39,379 bases of DNA from Candidatus Abyssobacteria bacterium SURF_17 (GCA_003598055.1 QZKI01000098.1:1-39379), one strand, 5' to 3'; positions 1 through 7,638 are shown, counted from the first letter of the stretch. The notes: generated from the letters alone by a model not told the origin. Made by a program: numbers and translations.

Positions 1-55
1 TGGAGGTGACATACCAGCCATAGGTATGCATGTGACTGTCTCGCAATCGCGACTT

Positions 56-82
56 GTACGGGCACACGGCCGTGCGCCCCTG
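56..82. repeat. GTACGGGC-type palindrome
   Basis: The sequence GTACGGGCACACGG is followed by its near complement CCGTGCGCCCCTG, giving a hairpin with a GTAC start. It belongs to the short GTAG/GTAC...CTAC palindrome family scattered through this window. No gene is visible in the first 465 bases apart from these two palindromes. Confidence 0.6.
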
Positions 83-105
83 CGAGAAGCGCTGATTTTT
101 CGTTC

Positions 106-133
106 TATAGGGGCATAGCGCTGTGCCCCCTAC
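106..133. repeat. TAGGGGC...GCCCCCTA palindrome
   Basis: TAGGGGCATAGCG and CTGTGCCCCCTA form a nearly perfect stem. It is a second member of the short palindrome family, 24 bases from the first. Both lie in a non-coding stretch upstream of the glycine-zipper lipoprotein gene. Confidence 0.6.
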
Positions 134-317
134 ATTTGCATCTCCAATCTTCAAAGAGTTGTAGAAAGGTATTGCGCCGCAGGGGAGAGATACACCTCTT
201 CTGCGGCTTTCTCTTTCTGCCGAGGCCGTGCGAGGCCATGGAGTTTCAGCCCGCTTCTCAAACTACATAACTTGTTATGGTCATGAGGGTTATGTGTGGC
301 CTTGTCATATCTTATGC

Positions 318-347
318 TTGCAATTTGGGGTTTGCATGATTCATAAT
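318..347 (+). promoter_or_regulatory. Possible sigma-70 promoter of the lipoprotein gene
   Basis: TTGCAA and CATAAT are separated by 18 bases, about 120 bases before the chosen start codon. The match is moderate and is the best seen in this upstream region. Confidence 0.3.
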
Positions 348-465
348 TGAAGGAAAAGGGTTCCATGCGCGTCTAATGCTCAAAGGAAAGAATTTAGCTG
401 GCATTTTGGGAGTGCTCCAGATGATTTTATCCCGAGATAGACGTTTGAGAAAAGAGGGGATGGCA

Positions 466-921
466 ATGAAACAGAAAGTGGCGTTCGCAGTCGTTGCATT
501 GTTCCTTGCGTTCCTTGTGGCAAGTTGTACGACTACGACTACGGAGTCGGGCGCGCTTGCCGGGGGAGCATTGGGAGCGGGAACGGGAGCCATTATCGGC
601 CATCAAGTCGGCCGAGGTATCGAGGGGGCTCTTATAGGAGGCGCCGTCGGAGCGGTCAGCGGAGGCCTCATTGGCCACGAGATAGACAGGACCCGTACGT
701 CCGCGGCGTATCCTCCGCCACAGCAGTATGCGCCGCCACCGCCGCCACCTCCTCCGCGCTACTATCCGCCACCTCCCGGTTACTATGGTTCCATGTCTGA
801 AGCTCAGTGCACTGCACAGGGGCACAGATGGGTGACCGAACACTACGAAATTCGGAACCGTGTTGGCGCGGATGGTGCGGTATACCAGGAAAGGGTGTTC
901 GTTCCTTCACACTGCGAATAA
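466..921 (+). CDS. Glycine-zipper lipoprotein
   Basis: A small exported lipoprotein. The N-terminus MKQK is followed by a hydrophobic stretch and the lipobox-like LVASC, so a lipidated Cys near residue 19 is expected. Next comes a glycine zipper of GALAGGALGAGTGAIIG type, repeated twice (about residues 27-70), as in the YMGG/17-kDa antigen-like families that pack helices in the envelope. A proline/tyrosine-rich stretch (about residues 80-105) follows, then a C-terminal domain with two Cys that could form a disulfide. ATG 466 is preferred over ATG 460 because GAGGGG (454-459) lies six bases before 466 but abuts 460. The role is probably structural in the outer membrane or periplasm; no specific function can be assigned. 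Confidence 0.8.
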   Translation: MKQKVAFAVVALFLAFLVASCTTTTTESGALAGGALGAGTGAIIGHQVGRGIEGALIGGAVGAVSGGLIGHEIDRTRTSAAYPPPQQYAPPPPPPPPRYYPPPPGYYGSMSEAQCTAQGHRWVTEHYEIRNRVGADGAVYQERVFVPSHCE

Positions 922-1015
922 CAGCGATAGGGCTGCGCTTGTTGACGATAATCGAGTCACAGCGTAGTCCTATTTTTTATTGCTTTCGTGCACGGAGATG
1001 TTCCGCGCGCTGACG

Positions 1016-1180
1016 GGACAGTGCTCGGTTGCAGGAGTTCGCGCCATCTGCGAGATGGCTACCGGGGTCTTGTAGGGCCGAATTCATTCGGCTGGGGGTG
1101 GGAAACAACCGATTGCGAATGAATTCGCACCTACACACGGCCGCCCAAAATGTCGCCAAACTGGGAAAGGGCGTGCTAGC
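1016..1180. repeat. 165-bp MITE-like repeat with nested REPIN-like core, copy 1
   Basis: One of three copies of a 165-168 bp repeat (others at 7755-7922 and 8737-8903). All share a left part (GTGCT..TTGCAG), a core with GTAG at 1072 and CTAC at 1131, and a right end near GCTAGC. The core is two hairpins in inverted orientation: CCGAAT-TC-ATTCGG on the left and GCGAAT-GA-ATTCGC on the right. The outer ends are imperfect inverted repeats. The right end overlaps the last bases of aspS, whose TAG stop lies inside the terminal GCTAGC. Confidence 0.8.
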
Positions 1181-2948
1181 CGAGGTCGGTCTTTATCCCG
1201 AGTTCCTTAAGCTGCCTGGCATCCACGGGCGCAGGCGCGCCGGTCATGGCGCAGACGCCCTTCTGGGTCTTCGGGAACGCGATGACTTCGCGGATTGATG
1301 AAGCTCCGCATAAGAGCATCACGACGCGGTCGAACCCCATCGCGATTCCTCCATGCGGCGGTGCTCCGTATGAAAGAGCATCGAGCAAGAACCCGAACTT
1401 TTCCCGTGCCTCCACTTCGCCGATATTGAGGAGCATGAATATTTTCTGTTGAAGTTGCGAATCATGGATACGGATGCTGCCGCCGCCGATCTCGGTCCCG
1501 TTCAGCACGAGGTCGTATGCCTGCGCGCGCACCTTCAGCGGGTCCGTATCAAGCAGCGGCAAGTCTTCGGGCAAGGGAGAAGTAAACGGGTGATGCTCCG
1601 ATTCCAGCCGCTTTTCCTCCTCGTTGTAATGAAGCAGCGGGAAGTCCAGCACCCACGTAAACGCGAGTTTATCCGCCGGAATGAGCCCCAGCTCGCGCGC
1701 AAGCCTGACTCGCAGATTGCCGAGCGCGTCGTACACAATCTTCGGTTTGTCGGCGACAAACATGACGTAATCGCCGACCTGCGAGCCGACCCGCTCCGCA
1801 ATTGCATTCAGCGTGCCCTGGTCGAAGAATTTCGCAATCGGCGATGTCAGTCCTTCACCGGTGTGATGCAGCCACGCAAGCCCTTTTGCGCCGAACACCT
1901 TCACGTATTCAGCCAACTCGTCTTGCCGCTTGCGCGTGAATTCCTTGATTCCCGGGACGCTGATTGCTTTCACGCAGCCGCCGGACTCGACGGCGCTCTT
2001 GAACACCTTGAATTCGCTTTTTGCGGCCAGGTCTGATACATCTTTCAACTCTATTCCGAACCGGAGGTCGGGCGCATCCTTTCCGAAGCGTGACATCGCC
2101 TCGGCGTATGGCAGCCGGGGAAGGGGTGTTTGAATCTCGATTCCAAGCGCGGCTCGGTATATCTCCTTCATCATGCCTTCAGTCACCGCGATGATGTCCT
2201 CGCGCGTAATGAAAGACATCTCGACATCTATCTGCGTGAATTCGAGCTGGCGGTCGGCGCGAAGGTCTTCGTCACGGAAGCACTTGACTATCTGGAAATA
2301 CTTATCCATTCCGCCGACCATCAGGATTTGCTTGAAGAGCTGAGGCGATTGGGGAAGCGCATAGAATTCTCCCCGGCTGAGCCTGCTCGGCACGAGAAAA
2401 TCGCGCGCCCCCTCCGGCGTGCTCTTTGTGAGGAACGGAGTCTCGATTTCCAGGAAACCGAGCCTGTCGAAATAATTCCTGACGGCCATCATCGCCTTGT
2501 GCCGTATGACGAAATTTCGCTGGAGTGATGGCCTGCGCAGGTCGAGATAGCGATACTTGAGGCGGACATCCTCGCTTGCGTCGACCTCATCCTCGAGCAC
2601 GAACGGCGGTGTTTCGGCCTGGCTGAGCAGGTCCAACTTGTGTGCGAACACCTCGATTTCGCCGGTCACGAGCTTCTCGTTGATTGCTTCCTTCGGCCGA
2701 GCGCTTACGGCGCCGGTGACCGCAATGACGAACTCGGTGCGAAGTCGTTGCGCCAGCTCGTGAGCCGCTGAATCAACCTGGGGATTGAAGACGACCTGTA
2801 CGAGGCCGGTGCGGTCGCGCAGGTCAATGAATATGAGGTTTCCGTGGTCGCGTCTCCGGTGTACCCATCCGGCGAGCGTAACGGTCCTGTTCGAATGCTC
2901 GATTCTGAGTTCGCCGCAGTAGTGTGTGCGCTTATAGGGAACTGTCAA
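1176..2948 (-). CDS. aspS: Aspartyl-tRNA synthetase (bacterial type)
   Basis: A class II aminoacyl-tRNA synthetase charging tRNA-Asp, and perhaps tRNA-Asn. The 590 residues comprise an N-terminal OB-fold anticodon domain (about 1-110), the catalytic core with motif 2 (FRDEDLRADRQLEFTQ), the inserted GAD domain characteristic of bacterial AspRS (about 290-420), and motif 3 (GIAMGFDRVVMLL). The full length matches the bacterial family. Where discriminating E. coli AspRS has Leu30, this protein has His35 in RRRDH; His at this site is known from non-discriminating AspRS of bacteria that make Asn-tRNA through GatCAB. The residue equivalent to E. coli Lys81 is Glu. It lies 96 bases after hisS, probably in the same operon, with a palindrome between them. 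Its stop codon falls in the end of a repeat element. Confidence 0.97.
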   Translation of the reverse strand: MTVPYKRTHYCGELRIEHSNRTVTLAGWVHRRRDHGNLIFIDLRDRTGLVQVVFNPQVDSAAHELAQRLRTEFVIAVTGAVSARPKEAINEKLVTGEIEVFAHKLDLLSQAETPPFVLEDEVDASEDVRLKYRYLDLRRPSLQRNFVIRHKAMMAVRNYFDRLGFLEIETPFLTKSTPEGARDFLVPSRLSRGEFYALPQSPQLFKQILMVGGMDKYFQIVKCFRDEDLRADRQLEFTQIDVEMSFITREDIIAVTEGMMKEIYRAALGIEIQTPLPRLPYAEAMSRFGKDAPDLRFGIELKDVSDLAAKSEFKVFKSAVESGGCVKAISVPGIKEFTRKRQDELAEYVKVFGAKGLAWLHHTGEGLTSPIAKFFDQGTLNAIAERVGSQVGDYVMFVADKPKIVYDALGNLRVRLARELGLIPADKLAFTWVLDFPLLHYNEEEKRLESEHHPFTSPLPEDLPLLDTDPLKVRAQAYDLVLNGTEIGGGSIRIHDSQLQQKIFMLLNIGEVEAREKFGFLLDALSYGAPPHGGIAMGFDRVVMLLCGASSIREVIAFPKTQKGVCAMTGAPAPVDARQLKELGIKTDLG

Positions 2949-3010
2949 TTTATGGCTCCGTTGTTAAGTGCCGGATTTCGTAATTTCGGTGAGCGCCTGG
3001 TGCGACCTGC

Positions 3011-3039
3011 GTACGGGCGACTCACCGAGTCGCCCCTAC
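3011..3039. repeat. GTAC...CTAC palindrome between hisS and aspS
   Basis: GTACGGGCGACTC, two loop bases and GAGTCGCCCCTAC form an almost perfect stem in the 96-base hisS-aspS spacer. If transcribed, it would fold in the operon mRNA. Confidence 0.7.
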
Positions 3040-3044
3040 GGCGG

Positions 3045-4355
3045 CTATTTCGCAACTTCCACAAGCTTAGCGGCAAGTCCCTCGAGTGAGACAACCGACT
3101 CCTCGCCCGTGCTCATGTCGCGGACGCGGGCTGACAGTTTGGCCAATTCTTCTTCCCCGAGGATAACGGCAAATCGTGAACGCAGTTTGTTGGCGAGTTT
3201 CATCTGCGCCTTCAAGCTGCGGCCTTCGTAGTCGAGCTCGACGCGGAGGCCGCTGCTTCTCAGGTTCACTGCCAGCACGGCCGCCTCGAACAAGGCTTTT
3301 TCGTCCACCGAGCAAATGAACACATGCGGCGCGGGTTCAGCCATCGGCTGCACGTGCTCCTTCTCCATAGCGAGGAGCGTTGCCTCCATCCCGAGCGAGA
3401 ATCCCGTAGCCGGCGTCGGCGGCCCGCCGAGCTCCTCGATGAGATGGTCGTATCGTCCGCCTCCGCATATGGCATTTCGAGCCCCGAGGGCCGGGTGCTG
3501 AATCTCAAACACGGTTCGGGTGTAATAATCGAGCCCGCGGACGAGCCGTGGGTCAAAGACATGCTCGATGCCTGCGCGGCTGAGCAGTTGGCGCAGAACG
3601 GTATCGTGCCGCTTGCAATCGTCACACAAGAAATCCTGTGTCACGGGACCGCCGGCCGCAAGCTTCTTGCAGTTCTCCACCTTGCAGTCGAGGATGCGCA
3701 AAGGATTCTTCTCCAGTCGCTCGCGGCAGTCCGGGCAGAGCATTGGAAGTTTGTCGCTGAAATACGACCGAAGCGCCTCGGCGAATCGGGGCCGGTCATT
3801 CATGCAGCCGAGGTTGTTCACAATGAGGAGGTGTTTTCTGAGCCCGATTTGTCCAAACAGCGAGTGCACCATGTCGACAACCTCGAAGTCGACGAGCGGG
3901 CTGGCGGAGCCAATGGCCTCGGCGCCGATCTGATAGAACTGTCTGTTACGCCCGCTCTGCGGGCGTTCATACCGAAACATTGGTCCCGCATAGTAGAACT
4001 TCGAGAGCGGCTGCTGCGCGTACAGTTTGTGTTCCACATATGCGCGCACAATCGAGGCCGTGCCCTCGGGCCGGAGCGTTAGGCTGCGGCCTTTGCGGTC
4101 ATTGAACGTGTACATTTCCTTGGTAACGATGTCCGTGGACTCGCCGATGCCCCGCGCGAAGAGTTGGGTATCTTCCACCAAGGGTGTTCTGATTTCCGAA
4201 TAGCCATAGCGGGCAAACAGGTCTCGGGCGATGGTTTCGACGTAGTGCCACTGGCGAATGTTGTCAGGCAGGAGGTCATACATCCCGCGGGGGGCCACGA
4301 TGTTCGTTTTAGGCTTCACTTTTCTCGCGAGGTTTCGGGGCTCGGTTGAGCTCAT
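3045..4355 (-). CDS. hisS: Histidyl-tRNA synthetase
   Basis: A class II synthetase charging tRNA-His. The 436 residues carry an N-terminal PRGMYDLLP signature, motif 2 (RYERPQSGRNRQFYQIG), the HisRS-specific LVRGLDYYTRTVFE motif and GGRYD, then a C-terminal anticodon-binding domain (about residues 340-430). The insertion domain contains several CxxC pairs (CPDC, CDDC and others), suggesting a bound metal. The ATG used here overlaps the upstream gene by 47 bases and lacks a clear ribosome site. An in-frame GTG at 4319-4317 would shorten the protein by 12 residues, reduce the overlap to 11 bases and match the usual HisRS N-terminus better, so the start is uncertain. It is the second gene of a leftward operon ending in aspS. 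Confidence 0.96.
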   Translation of the reverse strand: MSSTEPRNLARKVKPKTNIVAPRGMYDLLPDNIRQWHYVETIARDLFARYGYSEIRTPLVEDTQLFARGIGESTDIVTKEMYTFNDRKGRSLTLRPEGTASIVRAYVEHKLYAQQPLSKFYYAGPMFRYERPQSGRNRQFYQIGAEAIGSASPLVDFEVVDMVHSLFGQIGLRKHLLIVNNLGCMNDRPRFAEALRSYFSDKLPMLCPDCRERLEKNPLRILDCKVENCKKLAAGGPVTQDFLCDDCKRHDTVLRQLLSRAGIEHVFDPRLVRGLDYYTRTVFEIQHPALGARNAICGGGRYDHLIEELGGPPTPATGFSLGMEATLLAMEKEHVQPMAEPAPHVFICSVDEKALFEAAVLAVNLRSSGLRVELDYEGRSLKAQMKLANKLRSRFAVILGEEELAKLSARVRDMSTGEESVVSLEGLAAKLVEVAK

Positions 4356-4524
4356 TTACGAGCACATCGGGGTCGATCCCGTGCATTCTGGCGCCACGCT
4401 CGATGCTTTCAGCCGATGCGCCCCCGCACGTGATACATGCCGGGATGTATTTCAGGAGGACGATCTTGCTTGCCGGATGCTTTTTCAGCACGTCGGCTAT
4501 TTTCATGTCCTTCGTTATTTTCAT
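4309..4524 (-). CDS. DUF1858 / redox-disulfide domain protein (TIGR03980-like)
   Basis: A 71-residue protein resembling the DUF1858/hybrid-cluster-protein-associated redox disulfide family. It has a TKDMKIADVLKKHP start, a central CITC motif (CxxC, about residues 31-34) and a HGIDPDVLVNELN tail, as in that family. The function is not established; the conserved cysteines suggest thiol redox or metal binding. It is the first gene of the hisS-aspS operon and overlaps hisS, so the two are probably translationally coupled. The ATG at 4524 follows a plausible promoter by about 40 bases. Confidence 0.8.
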   Translation of the reverse strand: MKITKDMKIADVLKKHPASKIVLLKYIPACITCGGASAESIERGARMHGIDPDVLVNELNRAPKPREKSEA

Positions 4525-4569
4525 ATAAGAATCACGCCCGGAGGAGCGTTTCGGAGTACTGCGAAGGTT

Positions 4570-4597
4570 GTTATAAGCTCCTGAAGCAAGGCATCAA
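4570..4597 (-). promoter_or_regulatory. Sigma-70-like promoter of the redox protein-hisS-aspS operon
   Basis: On the minus strand TTGATG and TATAAC are separated by 16 bases. The predicted transcription start is about 40 bases before the ATG of the first operon gene. The region between this promoter and the rpmB promoter is about 60 bases. Confidence 0.45.
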
Positions 4598-4656
4598 AGC
4601 TTTGCCTCAGGCTCTCCACGGGGCGTGCGCTTCGGCAATGAACCAGCCGTGTCCAC

Positions 4657-4685
4657 TTGCATAATTGAGGCAATTATGCTACTCT
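4657..4685 (+). promoter_or_regulatory. rpmB promoter with operator-like inverted repeat in the spacer
   Basis: TTGCAT (4657-4662) and TACTCT (4680-4685) are 17 bases apart, a canonical sigma-70 arrangement about 70 bases before rpmB. Between the boxes lies a perfect inverted repeat: GCATAATTG (4659-4667), AGG, CAATTATGC (4671-4679). A dimeric repressor bound here would block RNA polymerase directly. The regulator is unknown; the site also lies upstream of the divergent hisS operon. Confidence 0.55.
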
Positions 4686-4752
4686 AATACTTCGAATCGT
4701 TACTATACCATAAACTGTTCTCAAAGTAAAGGTTCCGCCGGAGGTGACTCAG

Positions 4753-4944
4753 TTGGCCAGAGCGTGTGATATATGCGGGAAGAAGCCGGTCGTCGGCAAT
4801 AACGTCAGTCACGCGAATAACAGGACGAAGCGGCGCTGGAAGCCGAATCTCCAGACCACCAGGGCGATACATCACGGAAGCGTCCGCACGGTGAGAGTTT
4901 GCACAAACTGCTTGAAATCGGGAAAAGTGCAAAAGGCGTTTTGA
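4753..4944 (+). CDS. rpmB: 50S ribosomal protein L28 (zinc-ribbon, C+ form)
   Basis: A large-subunit ribosomal protein, 63 residues from a TTG start. GGAGGTGA (4740-4747) is a near-perfect ribosome site eight bases before TTG 4753, and the resulting N-terminus [12 protein letters not shown] matches L28 family starts. The GTG at 4744 lies inside that ribosome site and is rejected. Two CxxC pairs (CDIC near the start and CTNC near residue 50) make this the zinc-binding form, which in several bacteria has a zinc-independent paralogue under Zur control. The promoter upstream carries an operator-like palindrome. Confidence 0.93.
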   Translation: MARACDICGKKPVVGNNVSHANNRTKRRWKPNLQTTRAIHHGSVRTVRVCTNCLKSGKVQKAF

Positions 4945-4986
4945 CGGCGAATTTTCTTTGTCTGTTTGCGGCGTGAACGGGCCCGC

Positions 4987-5247
4987 ATGAGTGTGACAAT
5001 CGGCATCTTTATCGTTGACCTTCTCAATCTTTATTCCCTTCTCATCATCATATATGCCGTGCTCTCGTGGATGGGCCTCGACAGGCGGAACACAATTATC
5101 CGCATCCTATCTACCGTGATAGACCCCGTTCTTGACCCGATTCGACGCCTTGTGCCTCCTATCGGAGGCAGCATAGATATCTCTCCTGTAATCGCCTTTT
5201 TCCTCATCCATTTGGTAAAGTATGCGGTGGTCCGCATTTTTTGGTAA
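4987..5247 (+). CDS. yggT: YggT family membrane protein
   Basis: An 86-residue inner-membrane protein of the YggT family, linked in other bacteria to osmotic tolerance, cell shape or division. It has two hydrophobic segments (about residues 5-27 and 62-84) separated by the family-typical DPVLDPIRRLVPPIGG motif. ATG 4987 is preferred to the upstream TTG 4966, because the family begins directly with the first membrane segment. It lies 42 bases after rpmB on the same strand and may share its transcript. Confidence 0.88.
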   Translation: MSVTIGIFIVDLLNLYSLLIIIYAVLSWMGLDRRNTIIRILSTVIDPVLDPIRRLVPPIGGSIDISPVIAFFLIHLVKYAVVRIFW

Positions 5248-5346
5248 TGGCCGAACCTGTTGTGATGTAAACATGTCGGAGCAACGTGTGTTCCGGCTCA
5301 TTCAGTATGAACGGATGCACTGAAAGGCATCAGGAGGGAGTCGTGA

Positions 5347-5727
5347 ATGATAAATGCGGCCGTTGTTTATGACGCAGTCAATGTGCTGCTCGCGCTCGCC
5401 AGTCTTGTAGGCCTCATTCTTCTCGGCAAATTCATACCGTCGAGGCGCGTGAGGATCGTGGTGGCGATCGCGCTCATCCTGATTATATTAACCAGCCCGA
5501 TTTATATGCTTTGCATGAGGGTTTTTAAGCTCTATGAGGTCGCATATGCCGGAGAAATGATTGGCAAAGTCGAAAAAGGAACGTTCGCGAAAGTGATGCG
5601 CTTCAGAGATATCGCGGTGCTGGGACACGTGTTTGAGTTCATATCGATAGCGCTTATCGTTGGCGCCAGCAAGGTCATGTTAGCGCTCCCGCGGGCCGGG
5701 GAAACGAACGGAGGAACGCCTCAATGA
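5347..5727 (+). CDS. Small integral membrane protein, unknown
   Basis: A 126-residue protein with three predicted membrane helices (about residues 7-29, 35-57 and 89-113) and a polar loop between the second and third. AGGAGG (5332-5337) precedes the ATG by nine bases. It shares ATGA with the next membrane protein, so the two are probably co-translated and may interact. I do not recognise the family. Confidence 0.75.
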   Translation: MINAAVVYDAVNVLLALASLVGLILLGKFIPSRRVRIVVAIALILIILTSPIYMLCMRVFKLYEVAYAGEMIGKVEKGTFAKVMRFRDIAVLGHVFEFISIALIVGASKVMLALPRAGETNGGTPQ

Positions 5728-6050
5728 GTGGCTTGCTATGCAGGGTGATAGAGAATGCGTCATTTGTAGGCATGATCGTGATCTGTCTCTTGGGAGCGTA
5801 TGCAGGATACAGACGCCGCGAGGAACTCCCCGGCGCAGACTTGATTGCTCTGGGTCTGATACTCCACGCGACCTATAGTTTGCTCGCTATCTCGGTGCCG
5901 GGTTTCACAGGGAGCTATTTCGAGGCGTACGCGAAGGTGGGAGCGTTCGAGTCGGCCAGCGTAGGTTATTACGTCAGCTATCCGCTGCGGCTGGGACAGA
6001 TACTTGCCGTAGTCGGTCTTTTCAGGGTCGGACTCCATATAAAGGCGTAA
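5724..6050 (+). CDS. Small integral membrane protein, unknown
   Basis: A 108-residue protein with three predicted membrane helices (about residues 12-29, 37-58 and 82-105). Its start overlaps the stop of the previous gene by four bases. An OmpA-domain protein follows after 18 bases on the same strand, suggesting a three-gene envelope operon. I do not recognise the family. Confidence 0.72.
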   Translation: MSGLLCRVIENASFVGMIVICLLGAYAGYRRREELPGADLIALGLILHATYSLLAISVPGFTGSYFEAYAKVGAFESASVGYYVSYPLRLGQILAVVGLFRVGLHIKA

Positions 6051-6068
6051 CGGACACGGCCGGGTCTG

Positions 6069-7079
6069 ATGATTCGCGTTTCTCTGCTCATTTTCTCGCT
6101 GGTTCTCCTGACGACGGCTGCTGTCGCCGAGCAGGTGGACTGTGACGCCTCGGTGGTCGACGTGGCTACCACTGAGGCAAGAACGGATGGAAGCGATTCT
6201 CCCGACATATACATTGTCCTTGAGAAGCCGATAGATGTTCACTCAGCAGACACTGTTAAGATATACCGCCCCATTGTTGTCAAAGAAGCCTCAGGGGCGA
6301 CGCATCGCCTCCAGCTTTACGTCGGACGTCTTCGCATTATTGATGTCCAGCCGGAAGCTGTTATAGGACGGATGATTGAGCTTGCTTCGGGTCAGGAGCA
6401 TCCCCGCGTTCGGTACAAGACCGTCATGATAGGAGATTGCCTTGTCATGAAGCATGCGCCACAGCGCGCGGCTGCTCCACCGGAGGCGTTGACGGCGGGT
6501 GTTCCGCAGGCGCCTGCTCCGGAAATGCCGACAGCAGCGGAGGCACTTGCTGAATCTCGAGCTCTACCCACAAGAATCCTGTTTGCGTTCGACTCCGCTC
6601 GCATTGAAAAAGAATGGCGCGAAGCGCTTGATATGATGGCGGCATTTATTGTCGCAGAAAAACCAGCTCGGGTGGTCGTCCATGGGCATGCCTGCGCTAT
6701 GGGACCTGAGGCTTACAATCTCAAACTCTCCAGGAGACGGGCACAAGCAGTGGTGGATTATTTTGTGAACCAGCACGGAATCGACAAGGCCGTTTTCGAA
6801 GTAATACCGCATGGTGAGACTGACCCGGAAGTATCGAACGAAACAGAAGAGGGAAGGCGGAAGAATCGGCGAGCCGCTATGTCTGTCCTCGTCGAGGTGG
6901 TTCCATACGTTGAGGTGGTTGCCGAAGAACCGGCCGAGTCGAAGCCTGCGGTTGAGTCAGAAGAGGCGCCACTCAAAGATACAGATGAAGCAGCTCCTTC
7001 CATCCCCGCCGAGCCGCTGACTCCCGATGCCCCCGATATCCCCGCCGCTGAAGGAACTACACAAGAACCCTCTTCTTGA
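6069..7079 (+). CDS. OmpA-domain peptidoglycan-binding protein
   Basis: A 336-residue exported protein. A cleavable signal peptide (about 1-20, ending AAVAEQ) is followed by an N-terminal domain of unknown type (about 21-130) and a proline/alanine-rich linker. Then comes an OmpA C-terminal domain (about residues 168-280), with FAFDSARIEKEWREALD, VHGHACAMGPEAYNLKLSRR and GRRKNRRA matching the family's fold and its peptidoglycan contacts. The tail after residue 285 is acidic and low-complexity (E/P/A-rich). It probably anchors an envelope complex to peptidoglycan, perhaps with the two small membrane proteins encoded just upstream. The ribosome site is weak. Confidence 0.88.
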   Translation: MIRVSLLIFSLVLLTTAAVAEQVDCDASVVDVATTEARTDGSDSPDIYIVLEKPIDVHSADTVKIYRPIVVKEASGATHRLQLYVGRLRIIDVQPEAVIGRMIELASGQEHPRVRYKTVMIGDCLVMKHAPQRAAAPPEALTAGVPQAPAPEMPTAAEALAESRALPTRILFAFDSARIEKEWREALDMMAAFIVAEKPARVVVHGHACAMGPEAYNLKLSRRRAQAVVDYFVNQHGIDKAVFEVIPHGETDPEVSNETEEGRRKNRRAAMSVLVEVVPYVEVVAEEPAESKPAVESEEAPLKDTDEAAPSIPAEPLTPDAPDIPAAEGTTQEPSS

Positions 7080-7117
7080 CAACAGCGAGAAGCGTGTTGA
7101 TGAGGCGGTCCGCACCG

Positions 7118-7192
7118 TGTGGGTGCGAATCTGTTCTCGGATGCATGATGAAAGCAGGCCGGAAAAACCATGCGAATGAATTCGCGCCTATG
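7118..7192. repeat. Degenerate REPIN-like repeat
   Basis: GTGGGTGCGAAT on the left and GCGAATGAATTCGCGCCTA on the right resemble the arms of the GTAG...CTAC repeats, but the left GTAG end is eroded. It fills much of the gap between the OmpA-domain gene and the convergent cupin gene. Confidence 0.45.
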
Positions 7193-7236
7193 GCGGGACC
7201 ATCCCCAATTGAAACTTCGAGGCAGATTCTAGGAAG

Positions 7237-7551
7237 TCACCTCGAAAACTTTGTCACAAGCGCGAGGCAGCCGTTCTCACTTTCAAACGGGCCGTGCGCC
7301 ATGCCAGCGGGCGTAAAGAAGTACGCTCCCTCGCCGTATGATTTCCCCTCGATGCTCATGGTCCCCTTGAGCACATAGAAAACCTCGTTGAGGGGCTCGT
7401 CGTGTCGTTCCAGCACGCCTCCGGGCGGCACGTCAAGGAGAATGGTGTATGTGCCGCTCTCCATCTCTGAGGGGAACACTTTCATCTTCACGTTCGGATA
7501 CGGTCCGTCAACCCATTCCAGGTCACGCGCATTCGCAAATATCCTTTTCAT
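7237..7551 (-). CDS. Small cupin-domain protein
   Basis: A 104-residue single-domain cupin. The first cupin motif is visible as PPGGVLERHDEPLNEVFYVLKG, with His and Glu ligand candidates. The second is GAYFFTPAGMAHGPF, with its His. Such proteins bind a metal and act as small dioxygenases, isomerases or ligand sensors; no substrate can be inferred. GGAGAA lies just upstream of the ATG at 7551. It appears to be monocistronic with its own promoter. Confidence 0.85.
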   Translation of the reverse strand: MKRIFANARDLEWVDGPYPNVKMKVFPSEMESGTYTILLDVPPGGVLERHDEPLNEVFYVLKGTMSIEGKSYGEGAYFFTPAGMAHGPFESENGCLALVTKFSR

Positions 7552-7609
7552 TCTCTGTTCTCCATAGCGTGGCTCAATTACGACCAGCGGGGCTATGTTA
7601 TCTCAGTTC

Positions 7610-7638
7610 ACTATATCACCTCACGTACTGACAATCAA
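7610..7638 (-). promoter_or_regulatory. Promoter of the cupin gene
   Basis: On the minus strand TTGATT and TATAGT are separated by 17 bases, about 60 bases upstream of the cupin ATG. Confidence 0.45.

Noticed and set aside
151-366. 71-codon minus-strand frame before the lipoprotein gene
   Set aside because: No ribosome site or recognisable domain, and low-complexity charged composition; treated as non-coding.
3045-4355. HisZ (regulatory HisRS paralogue) instead of HisS
   Set aside because: All HisRS catalytic motifs and the C-terminal anticodon domain are present, and the gene is in operon with aspS.
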